Shown here one piece after another: positions 20,751 through 31,771 of a stretch of DNA of 33,921 bases. The stretch comes from Neolecta irregularis DAH-3 (taxonomy: Eukaryota; Ascomycota; Neolectomycetes; Neolectales; Neolectaceae). The notes under the pieces were generated by a model. The model saw only the letters and a program-made list of their open reading frames with translations, ran no database searches and was not told where the DNA came from. The translations under genes were made by a program, and so were the position numbers. Positions within the stretch are counted from its first letter, which is position 1; each line of letters begins with the position of its first letter. Location of the stretch: assembly GCA_001929475.1 (NCBI GenBank), contig LXFE01000507.1, forward strand, positions 1-33,921, read 5' to 3'.

Positions 20751-23197
20751 ATGAAGTTTGCCAATCACCTACGAACAAGTCTTATCCAAGAGTTCCGCTA
20801 CCAATATGTCGACTATCAGGGGGCTAAACGCGATCTCAAAGACAGATTGAGAGATCATCCTTGGCGTGACGAAGATGAAAAGGCTTTCATCGAGAGGTTG
20901 GACCAGGAACTCGACAAAGTATGGACTTTCCAGAAAGTCAAATCTGGGGAAATCGCAAAACGAGTGAAGGCAACTGATAAAGATGTGTCTGAAGTTGTTG
21001 AAAACATCGAGTTGGATGAGCCTGAGCGAGTCAAGGAAGCTTTCTTGTATTTGGAAGAAGTTTTATTCGATATCATTGCAGATGTGCATGATTTAGCAAA
21101 ATTCACGCGGCTGAACTATACTGCCTTTGAAAAGATCCTGGTATGTCAAGCTTCAAGTACCCCAGCTAACCGTGCAGAAAAAACATGATGTACGGCTTAT
21201 CTCTCTCATTTGCTTACCATAGAAACAAACGGGAAGACGTCTAAAACACACTTGGTCGATAAAACTACAAGAAAAACCATTCTACAAGGAAAATTACGAC
21301 TCTTTAATCCTAAAATTATCAAAACTATACGACCTTGTGCGCAATAAAGGACATCCCATACAAGGAGATAGCTCTGCTGGAGGAAAACAACAAAACTTTG
21401 TCCGCCAAACTACCAAATATTGGGGCAACTAATATTTTACACATTGAGTACTGACTGATAGTTCATCCTGACAACATTACAGAATTGAAACTTATTATTC
21501 TTCAACATCTTCCTGTTCTCACCTTCAATCCAAACAAGGAGTTCGATCTCGCTGACTCGGCGATTTCGTCAATATATTTTGACAATGATGATCTGCAACT
21601 TTATCTTGGACGACTTGAAAAAATCGAGGGGGCTGAAGCTATCCGATTGAGATGGTATGGAGGAATGGATGTGAATACCATCTTTGTCGAACGGAAAACG
21701 CATCGTGAAGATTGGACGGGTGAGAAAAGTGTAAAGGCACGATTCAGTTTAATGGAAAAGCGTGTGAATGAATATTTGAAGGGTTCTAAAACCGTTGAAC
21801 AATTATTCGAGAAAACTCGAAGAGATGGGAAGAAATCTTTAAAAGAAATTCAGCAACTCGAGACGCTCGCAAGAGAGGTTCAATATACTTGCATTAAAGA
21901 TAAACTTCAGCCAGGTATTGCCACTCGACGATCACCAAGTTGATAGCTAGTGGTTCGAACATTCTATAATCGTACCGCGTTTCAACTGCCAGGCGATGCT
22001 CGAGTTCGGATTAGTCTCGACACTGAATTGACAATGATTCGGGAAGACAATTTCGACGGCAAGGAGAGGGCCAGAGATAATTGGCGACGAAGAGATGTAG
22101 GAATTAACTGGCCTTTTGTACACTTGCCCGAGGAAGAGGTTGAACGGTTCCCTTACGCTGTCCTTGAAGTCAAACTTCAAACCCACGTTGGCCAAGAGCC
22201 TCCTGCTTGGATTCGTGAGTTAGTTCAAAGTCATTTGGTCTCCTTGGTCTGTTGTATCCGATACTAATGGTGCAGGTTGAAGCCGTTCCAAAATTTTCAA
22301 AATTCATCCATGGAACAAGTGCTCTTCTTCCAGAGAAAGTTAAGCTTCTTCCGTTCTGGTATCCTCAGATGGACGTTGATATTAGAAAGCCAGAGATCCC
22401 TCATTTCGGAATTGAAAGACAACCAGCAAGTGCTTCTGCATCTGCTTCAGAAAACGATGACCAGTATCTTGATAGGATTCGTGCACTGAACGAAGATGAA
22501 TGTCCTGGTAGCCTTGGATCTCAGCATGATGATCGAGATGATGATGTCGAAGATCGCTACGATGATGCTGCAATTGAATTTGAAGATGATGAAGAATCAT
22601 CTCTGGGTTGTATACAGGATGAGGATTCAACATTTCTACAAAAGGTTTCCAGTGCTCTTGCAATAATTGGCCAAAAGTTGAGATCCAAACGACCCTTATC
22701 AGCTTCTCAGTCCGAGGAAGACGAGGGACCTGAATTAGGGACCATCTACACTCAACGCTTTCGAGCACCTCCCGGAAAAAGCATGTCTAGTTACATCTAA
22801 GTCAATGCTTACTCTTTCAGAAATTTCTGTTCCCGTTCGAATCGAACCCAAGGTCTATCTTGCAAACGAGCGAACCGTGTTGGAATACATGCAAACAGCC
22901 ATTTACATCGGTGCAGTGGGAACCAGTTTGATGAACTTTGGGGACAAGACGTCGTTACTGGCTAGCGCCGCATTCACTCTAACTGCTGTACGCTACTTTC
23001 TCAATTCATTGCTAAAACCCCAGATCGTAGTATCAATCTACTCAACGGCGCGTTTCCTAGTCCGAGCTATATACATAAGAAGGCGGAGAGACACTGGCTA
23101 TATCGATCGATTTGGGCCAACGATGCTCTGCCTTTTGATACTCATAAGTCTTACCTTGAATTTCTGGTTACGACTTCGAAGTGAGAGAGACTTTTAA
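20751..23197 (+). CDS. VTC4: Vtc4-type vacuolar transporter chaperone, polyphosphate polymerase
   Basis: Catalytic subunit of the vacuolar VTC complex, which makes polyphosphate from ATP and translocates it. Exons 20751-21140, 21178-21189, 21223-21424, 21462-21914, 21951-22237, 22276-22780, 22821-22987 and 23024-23197 (729 residues). The SPX domain ([20 protein letters not shown]) keeps the inositol-pyrophosphate lysine patch KKHDKQTG. The tunnel domain has RLRWYGG (Arg263, Arg265), [11 protein letters not shown] (Lys280), AVLEVKLQT (Glu425) and PKFSKFIHG (Lys457), each one residue off the yeast Vtc4 catalytic positions as I recall them, so it should be the active polymerase rather than Vtc2/3. 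An acidic linker is followed by a C-terminal three-helix membrane domain. Introns are 33-40 nt; two have GC donors; one exon is only 12 nt. Confidence 0.95.
21425..21461 (+). other. GC-AG intron, 37 nt (VTC4)
   Basis: Donor TGGG|GCAACT, branch CTGAC, acceptor GATAG. Joins KYW to [10 protein letters not shown], invariant in Vtc4, and leaves no GT option. Confidence 0.92.
22781..22820 (+). other. GC-AG intron, 40 nt (VTC4)
   Basis: Donor GAAAAA|GCATGT, acceptor TTTCAG. Joins RAPPGK to [10 protein letters not shown]; the GTCTAG two bases further on is out of phase. Confidence 0.8.
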
Positions 23198-23309
23198 TTA
23201 TTTTCTTTGAGGGTTTTGGGGTTTATAATGCATGTGATGTTATAACGCTTTTCGATAGTTAATAGAATTGGAATCGAGTTTCAAACAGAATTGATCAGAG
23301 AGAGTAGTT

Positions 23310-25104
23310 TCACATTTGCCATTTTCCTTGTTCAAAAGCCTCCGCCTTTTTCAAGACTTCATCTTCTTTTTCAAGAGCGAACTCACACAATCTTCTTCGT
23401 ATTGACTTTTCTGTGATTCCTAGCATTCTGATCGCCAAAAGAGCAGCATTCGTGCTATTGTTAATGGCAACAGTCGCAACCGGCACCCCTCTCTGCCAAA
23501 GTGAGCATATTTAATGAAAGAAAAGAACGTACAGGCATTTGCACAATGGAATGGAGTGAATCTACTCCACCAAGAGTCTTTAATTCTACAGGAACCCCTA
23601 TAACTGGCAATGTAGTCAACGCAGCAACCATTCCTGGCAAATGAGCAGCACCACCAGCTCCTGCGATGATCACTTTAATTCCACGTCCAGCCGCTTCTCG
23701 GGCATATCGGAACATTCGATCAGGTGTCCGATGTGCAGACACAATCGTGATCTCAAATGGTATGCCAAATTCTGATAATATATTTGCGGCATTTCGCATT
23801 CGTGGTAAATCAGAATCTGACCCCATAATGATTGAAACAACTGGCAATGACAAGGTCAAAGAAGAAGGATTGGTCATTGAGTCGGCATTCGAAGTAAGAA
23901 TATTGGCGAGTCGATAATCACACTCTGACATACTAGATCCAACAATCGTAACATGTCCCATCTTGCGCGATTTTCTCGACTCTAATTTTCCGTAGAGATG
24001 TACTGTAGCACCTGGCGTCTCTAGAGCTTTCCTACAGATTTGATGATGCTCATCAGGTGTTTCTCCGCCCAAAATATTCAACATGATTGAAGTAGTCTTC
24101 ATGGCAGTACAAAGTTTGGGAAGCGGAAGACCGGTTATAGCTCGAATATGAGCCTCGTACTGTGAAGTATTGCAGGCTTCAATCGTGTAATGACCTGAAT
24201 TGTGCGGCCGAGGGGCAATTTCGTTGATCAGAATGTCTCCTAGAAGAAGTAAGCTATCCATTGCAAGTACAGGAGAGGTTACCCGACTTCATCAGAAACA
24301 TTTCGACTCCAAATACTCCGGCTCCATTAAATGTAGAGATAGCTTTCTCTGCGATGATTCTAGCTTTCGCTTGGACTGATTCCATCACGCGAGCAGGCGC
24401 GTAGACCAGGTGGCAAATGTTGCTTTGGTGGATTGTCTCGACGGTAGGATAAGAGATTATGTTTCCTTGCGTTGTACGAATGACTACGACGGCAAGTTCC
24501 TTCTCAAACTCTGCCCATTTTTCAACATAAAGAGGTTGATCTGGGAGCGTCTTTATAATCTCGGTGACCGATTCCGCCGACGATACGACAAAGTTTCCAC
24601 GACCATCATATGACAAAGTTCGCGACTTCAGCATACAGGGATATCCCAATTGTTCACCAGCGGTCAGTATTTCATGTCGACTCCTTTGCACTGGTATTGA
24701 TTGGGTTGTCGGCAACCCTTTTGAGGTGAGATGTTCTTTTTGAGTGAATTTGTCTTGAATGATTTTAATCGTTTCGCTCGAAGGATGAACCTCGACTTTT
24801 CCTTCCTTTTCTATCTCTCCAAGTATTTGGGTATCAACATGTTCAATTTCAGTAGTAAGGATGTGACATTTCGAGGAAAGCGTTTTAATTGCTGACGGAT
24901 CTGAGAATGACCCGTCAATATGTTGAAGCGAATTGATTTGCTTCGCCGGCGAGAAAGGAGCATCAAGGATGATAGTTTTGATATTCAGTCGATTAGCAGC
25001 TTCGACAAGCATTCGCCCAAGTTGGCCGCCGCCTTTACATTATTAAGTATAGCTGGTGATTAAAATGTGGATGCACCTAGTATACCAATTGTTCGACTGT
25101 CCAT
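23310..25104 (-). CDS. ADE2: phosphoribosylaminoimidazole carboxylase, bifunctional
   Basis: Purine biosynthesis: the fungal fusion of an N-terminal PurK-type ATP-grasp domain and a C-terminal PurE-type mutase that carboxylates AIR. Exons 25104-25077, 25032-24283, 24239-23533 and 23492-23310 give 555 residues. It starts [23 protein letters not shown]-grasp marks are [24 protein letters not shown] and [18 protein letters not shown]; PurE marks are [39 protein letters not shown] and [20 protein letters not shown]. Introns are 44, 43 and 40 nt. Convergent with VTC4 (112 bp). The loop after GVPV reads ELKTLGG instead of the common KGSTLDG, closer to bacterial PurE as I recall it. Confidence 0.95.
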
Positions 25105-25930
25105 TGTGTTTATCGATCAAAATAGATAAAAATTGGCGAGACAGTTCGAGGTCTGAGAAAAAAAATCAATAATAAGACGACTGAAGTTCTCGACAACCAA
25201 CGTTCTCGAGTTATGTCAAGAGATTACTGAATGATTGAAGCCTCAAAAAGAAATATTTGGATACATATAGTTTTGAAGGGTAGTATATTCTGACAAATCC
25301 GGTACCTTTGGTGTACTAAGAATAATGATTAGGACAAAGATCAATCGGCTTTCAAGTTGCATTTTTAGAATAGATGGTTCTCGTATATATCTAATGTAAT
25401 ATTTGACGCTTGAGCTTTATCTGGCTAGATGCCTTGACAGGTATTGAAGTCAGATTCAAGTTTTCATTCTTTCAACACGTTTGACGAGACTTTGCAAGCG
25501 AGATCTACAGAAGATACTTCATCAATCAATAGAACAGGTCGATGGGGAAAAGAGATTAACTACAGCTGAATTCTCGAAACAGCATGAATTTCTGAGCATA
25601 TGAGTTAATTTTTATGGCATAAAGAGCTTGTTCGAGCTGAGCGATAAATTTACTTTTGTCCCTATGGTATTCTAGGACGTATCTGATTCATACAATAGAC
25701 TCCAATTAAACACTGAAATCATCCTAGAAATTTCAAAGGAAAGAAGGGGCACTATATAAAGGACTCCTGGGGATATGTTCCCGTTAGTAGGTAATATGAT
25801 AAATAAACGTGACAGAAACTTAGGTTAACACAGACTCATTCCTCGACTCGGCTACTGTTAACACTCAGTCAGACACCGTATAAAAATAAGCATTCTTGGA
25901 ATCATTTAGAGCTATCATTATTGGCAGCTG
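25105..25930. other. 826-bp divergent intergenic region, no gene seen
   Basis: Upstream of ADE2 (minus) and the COG7-like gene (plus). AT-rich. GTTAACAC occurs twice (25824-25831, 25857-25864), 33 bp apart, close to the plus-strand gene. No tRNA or ORF of note. Confidence 0.5.
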
Positions 25931-26434
25931 ATGTCTGAAGTATCGAGAAGTGCTTTCGAATCTCCATTCGACCCGATATCCTATATCTCCTTAGCACTTC
26001 CATCACAGTTAACAACGCCACACTCAGCTCAATCTCTGCTCAGTGAATTGACATTGCTTGAGGGAAAGACGCAGGACGACCTTGCTGTACTTCTCGATTC
26101 TTCAGTACCATTAATTCCTCGTCTGCCGGCGGATCTCGAAACCTTGGTATCTACAGCATCTTCGCTTTCCACATCGTTGGAGACGCTTCAACAACCACAA
26201 TGTGAAAGTCTAGAGCGACTAAAGATTCTGGCTCAGATCCGAGAAAATATTGTGAAGACAGTGGGAGTTTTCGAGACTGGCTTGCGAATTGACCAAGAGT
26301 TGGAGCGAATAGAATTTCTGAAACAAAGCCGGGAGTTTGAAAAGGCGCAGGAAGCTAAAACCAAGCTGCGCCGAGTAGTAGATATCTGGAAGGGAACCCG
26401 AGAGGAAAAGGAGCGGCGCGCAAAGGTGGAATAG
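25931..26434 (+). CDS. short COG7-like (Golgi tethering) protein, 167 aa
   Basis: A single exon from ATG 25931. The start FDPISYISLALPSQL, followed by long amphipathic helices (SLLSELTLLEGKTQDDLAVL, SLERLKILAQIRENIVKTVG, LRIDQELERIEFLKQSREFE), resembles the N-terminal helical region of fungal COG complex subunit 7, which tethers intra-Golgi vesicles. At 167 residues it is far shorter than animal Cog7. No continuation exon can fit before the BUB1 start 170 bp on. The family is a moderate guess; a different coiled-coil tether subunit is possible. Confidence 0.5.
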   Translation: MSEVSRSAFESPFDPISYISLALPSQLTTPHSAQSLLSELTLLEGKTQDDLAVLLDSSVPLIPRLPADLETLVSTASSLSTSLETLQQPQCESLERLKILAQIRENIVKTVGVFETGLRIDQELERIEFLKQSREFEKAQEAKTKLRRVVDIWKGTREEKERRAKVE

Positions 26435-26604
26435 CAGTGCCAGCTTTGTATTGCAACTTCAAATCCTCAATCTCTTTTTTTGCATATAAGAATTGGGTAT
26501 AAACTGTGATATATTTAATCAAACCACTGAATGAGTGTGCACTCTGCGTGTTTCGTGTTGCTTGTTTACGACATTCCAGTTCCGTCTCCACCAAATCCTC
26601 ATCC

Positions 26605-29600
26605 ATGAATCAAGGTACTCCGCCAGGAACTCCAAATCTTATCTCGTTTGACACGTTTGAGAATCAGAAAGAAAACATACAACCAAGGCCGGAGGGACGT
26701 TCTGCTAAAGCACTCGCCCAAGTATTTTCGGCTTCTCCACGAACACAAAGAACTTCTCTCGCTAGTACAAAACAAGCGTATGAACGAGAAATAGCAAATT
26801 GTGATGAATCCGACGATCCTCTCGATATATGGATCCAGTACATTAAATGGGTTACTGACAATTATCCACAAGGCCAGAGCGTGGATAGTGGGCTAGACGA
26901 CCTCTTCGAACGCTGCACCTCGAAATTCAAGGATTCAAAACATTACTATAATGATGCGAGATATCTTCGTCTTTGGATGCAATACGCGCGAAGATCGGAT
27001 TCACCAAAGGATATTTTCGTTTTTCTTTACAGAAACCAAATTGGCGCGGAATTAGCTATGTATTACGAGGAATACGCGGCTTTTCACGAGTCTATGGGAA
27101 GGTTTCGTGCATTTCTATTGATGGTATTCTAATTGAGTCTAGGAAGAATCAAGCCGATGATATTTACAAACTCGGAATTTCTAGAGGTGCGAGGCCGTTA
27201 GAACGACTACAGCGACGTTATAATGAGTTCAAACATCGCTTCAACGCAGATCCCTCCTCCTTGGAGAATGATCCTGCTCTTCCAGACCCACTTCGTCCAG
27301 TTCTTGGTAGTCAGTCGTCATTCCTCCCCATGGGTAGCACTCAACAATCCTCAAGTCAACAGTCCCGGCAGACTAATCGAATTGAGGTATTTTCAGACGC
27401 GAAAGGATCCGAGGATGCCGTTAGTACTGGTGGCTGGCAAAGTATAGGAACTTTGCAAGGTAAGAAAAAAGAAAATGTTCAAGACCCAAAGCCCTGGGCC
27501 GGAGAGAAATTAAAGATGAAAACAAAATCCGAATCTCAAGAATCAGATCGATTTATGGTCTTCAAGGATGAAAATGTACAAGCACTTATCGAAAATCATA
27601 GCTAATATCTGTAAGGCACTATCATCTTCAGCTATATCAAATCGAACTCCTCCTCTTCTCAAGGCGGCGCAAAATAATTCTTTGCGGCCACCTCCTCAGC
27701 CTGGAAAGCGACCAGAATTTGTGGTTGTTAATCTCGAGGCTATGTATCCGTCTCCTGGTGTTGAATACTCCTATGAAGAACTCCGCGCTAAATTACATGG
27801 CTTGTATCAAGTCAAATGGCCAGAGAACCCAAAGAAATCTTCACCGATTTCAACTTTTCAACTTTCTCAACCTTCCCAGTCTCAGGATTACATGATGGAA
27901 CTCAAAGAAGCGCAAACTCCAGTCAAAAGTAAGTAACCTTGTGATAGATTGAACTGATGCCCAAGGCTCTCCAAATTCGAATAGTGACTTCATCAAGCGC
28001 AAAGCTGCTTCTCCAACTATTAACACAAAGGAAGCTATGGCCGATATTATTGATATATTTAGTCAACCTCTGAAATGTGATCGCAGCGATTACGACAGTT
28101 CGGTTGAAGACGAAGAAGACTTGACTCGCTATGGAGCAGATAACATGTCCCAGTTACGAGAGGGTTTGCCTATCAAACAGCAATTCCCGCCTCCAGCTCC
28201 TCAAGCTTCCGAATCTAGTGGCTTTCTTCCAATTCGAGAGACACAACACAACCCAGGAGCCCAAATGAATCATCTTTTAGAACCCAAAACTCCTCATTTA
28301 CCTCAATACCACGATCGACGCCCCACCTCATTTGATCTAATGACTCCAATCACAGAAAATACCGAAAATCTCCCCAGCACAATTATGTCAAAGTTAGCTA
28401 TCAGTACAAATGATATCCACGGTCGAGATGGTCCGCTTAGTTCGCCATTTCATGACGACATAACTCTGGATACTCCGAATCTGAATTCGACGTTGGTAAA
28501 GTCAAAGGTTGTTGGGCCTCTACCACAAAGAAAAGGACCCATCATCACAGAGGCTGTATGTAATCCGCTTGATCCTGGTATCAAATCCACTATTTTCGCT
28601 TCGTTGTGGCCTTCAATCGATTCATACCAAGGTTATAACGCTTATGATCACTCACTCCATAAATCGGAGGTTCTCGAGAAATATTTCAAGACAAATGCTA
28701 AAGGCAATGCTTCCGAAATCACTCTCGAGTTGGGATCTTGTCAGTTTTCACTACAAACGAAACTCGGCGAAGGAGCCTATGGAGCAGTTTATCTTGCAAG
28801 GAACATTTCTGAATCGAAATTGTATGCCGTGAAGGTGGAAAAAACTTCAACTGCATGGGAATTTTATATCATCAATCAGATTAAGCGAAGACTAGGCGTG
28901 TCAAGAGCTGCACTGTCGATCATTGAGGTTTACGATATGCACTTATTTCGTGATGAAGGATATCTTTTTCTCGAATATTGCGACCAAGGCACGGTTTTGG
29001 ATATTGTAAATCTTGCCAAGGCTGATGGTGGGGGAGTTCTGGATGAATTATTAGTTATATTCTTCTCGTTGGAATTGATTCGAACAGTTGAATCGTTTCA
29101 TTTGAAAGGAATTTTGCACGGAGATTTGAAACCTGATAATTGTCTTCTTCGTCTGAAGGATTTTTCAGAAGAATGGTCCTCCCAGTTCCGAAGAGATGGC
29201 AGTGGTGGATGGTCGTCCAAAGGTCTGACTTTGATTGACTTTGGACGAGGAATTGATATGAAACTCTTCGTTCCGAACGTTCAGTTTATCGTGGATTGGG
29301 AAACGGATGAACAAGATTGTGCTGAGATGAGAGAGATGCGACCCTGGACCTATCAAGTCGACTATCACGGCCTTGCAGCTATTATTCATACCATGTTGTT
29401 TGGCAAGTACATTGAGACAGTCAAAGAATCCAAAGGACCTGGAATCGGTAACAAGAAGTACTCTGTCAAGGCAAGCATTAAGAGATACTGGCAAGTTGAT
29501 ATGTGGAGAGATCTTTTTGACCTACTTCTTAATCCTTTGGCAAATGCTGGATCAGATGGCCTTCCGGTCACTAAGCAATTGAGTAAATTTCGCGAAGATA

Positions 29601-29692
29601 TGGAGACATATCTGGAAGAAAACAGCTCCAAGGGTCTTGGATTAAAAGTTCTTTTGAAACAGTCCCAAGCACAATTAGCACACGGGCGGTGA
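26605..29692 (+). CDS. BUB1: BUB1-type spindle checkpoint kinase with Mad3-like KEN boxes
   Basis: Spindle-assembly checkpoint kinase. Exons 26605-27101, 27143-27575, 27616-27928 and 27966-29692 give 989 residues. N-terminal KEN box at 22-24 (ENQKENIQP), Mad3/Bub1 TPR domain about 50-200 (DPLDIWIQYIKWV, NQIGAELAMYYEEYAAFHE, YKLGISRGARPLERLQRRY), second KEN at 275-277 (KKKENVQDPKPWAGE), a GLEBS-like Bub3-binding motif about 359-370 (VEYSYEELRAKL), and a conserved TINTKEAMADIIDIFSQPL. The C-terminal kinase has LGEGAYGAVY at about 681, Lys704, HGDLKPDNCLL at about 799 and DFG at 839-841. HGD instead of HRD is usual in Bub1. Introns are 41, 40 and 37 nt. KEN boxes plus kinase suggest an unsplit MadBub protein (inference). 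Confidence 0.93.
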
Positions 29693-30232
29693 GAGAATTG
29701 TTTTTTGATCTTGCATTGGGTTTCTTGGTGTACTTGTTGTACATATAGACAGGAATAAGCAGCACGCAAAGCACTTTTGCTGATATATCTTGAACACATT
29801 TCACTAAACCTGGATTTACAAGTTACCATTTAAAATCTCAACTACATGAAGTAAAATCGCTTTATCTTTTTATTGTCATGTTGGGTGGTTTTCTGAGGTG
29901 GATTTACGTTTTAACCACGATGCGAAGTAAAGAATTGTACAAGAGCAGTTGTCTAAAGAAAATTCTAAAAGCAAACTCTCTATTGCAGTCTAAATACACT
30001 AGGGTCATTGCGCACCCCTGAAAGCTCCGATTGAGGCTATTGCTAATTGCAATAATACCAAAACATTGGTGAGACATGGCGGTCAATGCAAGACTTGTGC
30101 TGGTCGCTTCGAGACAATATTCATATGAAGCATTGATATCGAAAAGGCGAGAAACTTGAAACCTGGCGACCCTGCACCCAGGGTGTTTATCTCAGTAACC
30201 AGATATCGCCGATAAGTGTTATATTACTCTAT
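29693..30232. other. 540-bp intergenic region, no gene seen
   Basis: Between the BUB1 stop and the 3' end of the minus-strand family gene; convergent 3' flanks. AT-rich. I see no repeat, RNA or supported ORF. Confidence 0.55.
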
Positions 30233-31224
30233 TCAATTCTGATATATTCCACTTTCTCTTTTCCCTTTACTCGTGCGACCAGGCAGAACAATTGACGATA
30301 CGTACTTATCGCCGGCACGAATTGCATCTTGCGCCTGTCCCACCCAAAACTTGGCTCTCGCTCGATTTCCTCCAAGGCTGGATATAGAATCAATCGACAG
30401 AAATGAGACGATAGTCGATCTTACAAGGCAGTCGGATATACGATTAAAAACAAGGTTTGAGCAAGTCCAGACTCTGAGACTATACGAAGAGAGATTCTTC
30501 AAGGGTATCAAAGTTTTCTTCACTAACGCCGCTGATAGTTTTTCAATCATCCTTTCGAAGACAATGTGCGCAGGACCGAGATAGCCGATATGTCTAGCAA
30601 CAGCTTCGAATCCGTGAAACCGATCCATTTGTCCACGAATCCGGATTCCATCTCGTCCTAGAAGTATTGTCGATTCCAAAGAAAAAACCATATCCAGCTT
30701 CTTAGCCTTGAAAACCTCGACTAGAAATTCCTGAAATCGACGGGTATACTTTTGCATAGGAGGACTTTGAAGTATCTTTACTAACTTGATGGTTTCTGAA
30801 AGACAGTAATCTGCACCACGGCGATCGTACAAGTATTCCACAGTCGCCGGTGACTGGAAGACATGTTCCAGTGAAATTGTCCGGATCGAAGAAAACTCTG
30901 ATTGTGAAAGAAAATCCAATGACCCATGATCTTGAATTGCTAGTGGTGTGTCGTTTTCGATATGGGAAAGGGCGTTGGTCATCGAACGCGAGGTAATGTA
31001 GTGTAACTGGTGAAACAATAGCGAGCACCAGTTATGAGGGGAAAAAAACTATTTCGTGAAAAGAAATCTTCAGTAAATGGTGATACATACGATAAACTAA
31101 AGTGGTCTAGGCTTGATTCGACTGTTTGGAAGGGAAACACAATCATACGACTTGTTCTTGCTATATCCAAGAACTCGCCCATCAAACGCCCGACTTGGAA
31201 ATTTTTGATGTCATTCTGCGACAT
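30233..31224 (-). CDS. orphan protein, paralogue of the gene at 33179-33832
   Basis: Function unknown. The simplest model has exons 31224-31087 and 31048-30233 joined over a 38-nt intron (317 residues); a shorter start at ATG 30982 (249 residues) is also possible. It shares with the gene at 33179 a Tyr-x-Cys block (ADYCLSETIKLVKILQS against AIYCRAQTINLIKRLKS), a core ARHIGYLGPAHIVFERMI against ARDVGYLGPCEETFRRII, and a C-terminal FWVGQAQDAIRAGD against YWIEQARDAVISGD. Removing two further possible introns (30497-30527, 31 nt; 30378-30424, 47 nt) keeps the end in frame and creates a hydrophobic LAQTLFLIVYPTAFLGG, matching the other copy's membrane span; that 291-residue form may be the true one. 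No signal peptide is seen. Confidence 0.65.
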
Positions 31225-31771
31225 ATAATCTGAAAAATATTCTTCTGCCAAGAGTTTATTTGAGAGAATACTCGGCGACCTGTTTGGTCATTTGATTATT
31301 ATAAAACCAAACGGTGATCTTCAGAATTATCTCATTTGAATACCAAAATATGAGAGATCCCAATAGTCGACTCTCATCAGTCTGCGTTGTCATCAACAGA
31401 ACCTTTGTCGGAAATCCTTTTGCATGCAAGCAAATTTGAAGTCTGTTTTAAGCCATAGGACAGACTTCAAATTTCGCTATACCTCTTTTATACCGCCACT
31501 TTCTGAAAGAATTTCATTGCCGAAACTACCACTGCGAAAGAAGGGCCTTCGCTTTTCTTTGAAACTGTAGAATCTCCCTATTTTCTTGTCTATAGGTACC
31601 ACAAGCTTTTTGGGCCATTTGGGGAATATCCGAATATAGTATCAAGATATATGACGATTCGACGACCATGTGGCAAATATCTCAAGTCCAAAAACATACT
31701 GGGCCATTAAAGCAAACGCCAAAGATAGATCTTATGTACAAAAAACATATTACGTCATAAATGTATTATTT
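31225..31771. other. 547-bp intergenic region carrying a hairpin
   Basis: Upstream of the family gene at 30233-31224 and downstream of the membrane-protein gene at 31772-32731. Apart from the 15-bp inverted repeat listed separately it shows no gene. Confidence 0.5.
31432..31474. repeat. perfect 15-bp inverted repeat, 13-nt loop
   Basis: Arms AAATTTGAAGTCTGT (31432-31446) and its exact complement (31460-31474). On the minus strand it lies 298 bp past the membrane-protein stop, so it could be a 3'UTR or terminator hairpin, a small RNA precursor, or an operator for the next gene. Confidence 0.7.

Noticed and set aside
21950-22267. A separate gene starting at 21950
   Set aside because: It is VTC4 exon 5 preceded by its intron; the sequence continues the polymerase domain.
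29386-29829. Minus-strand 147-codon frame over the BUB1 kinase end
   Set aside because: It is antisense to conserved kinase sequence and is a shadow frame.
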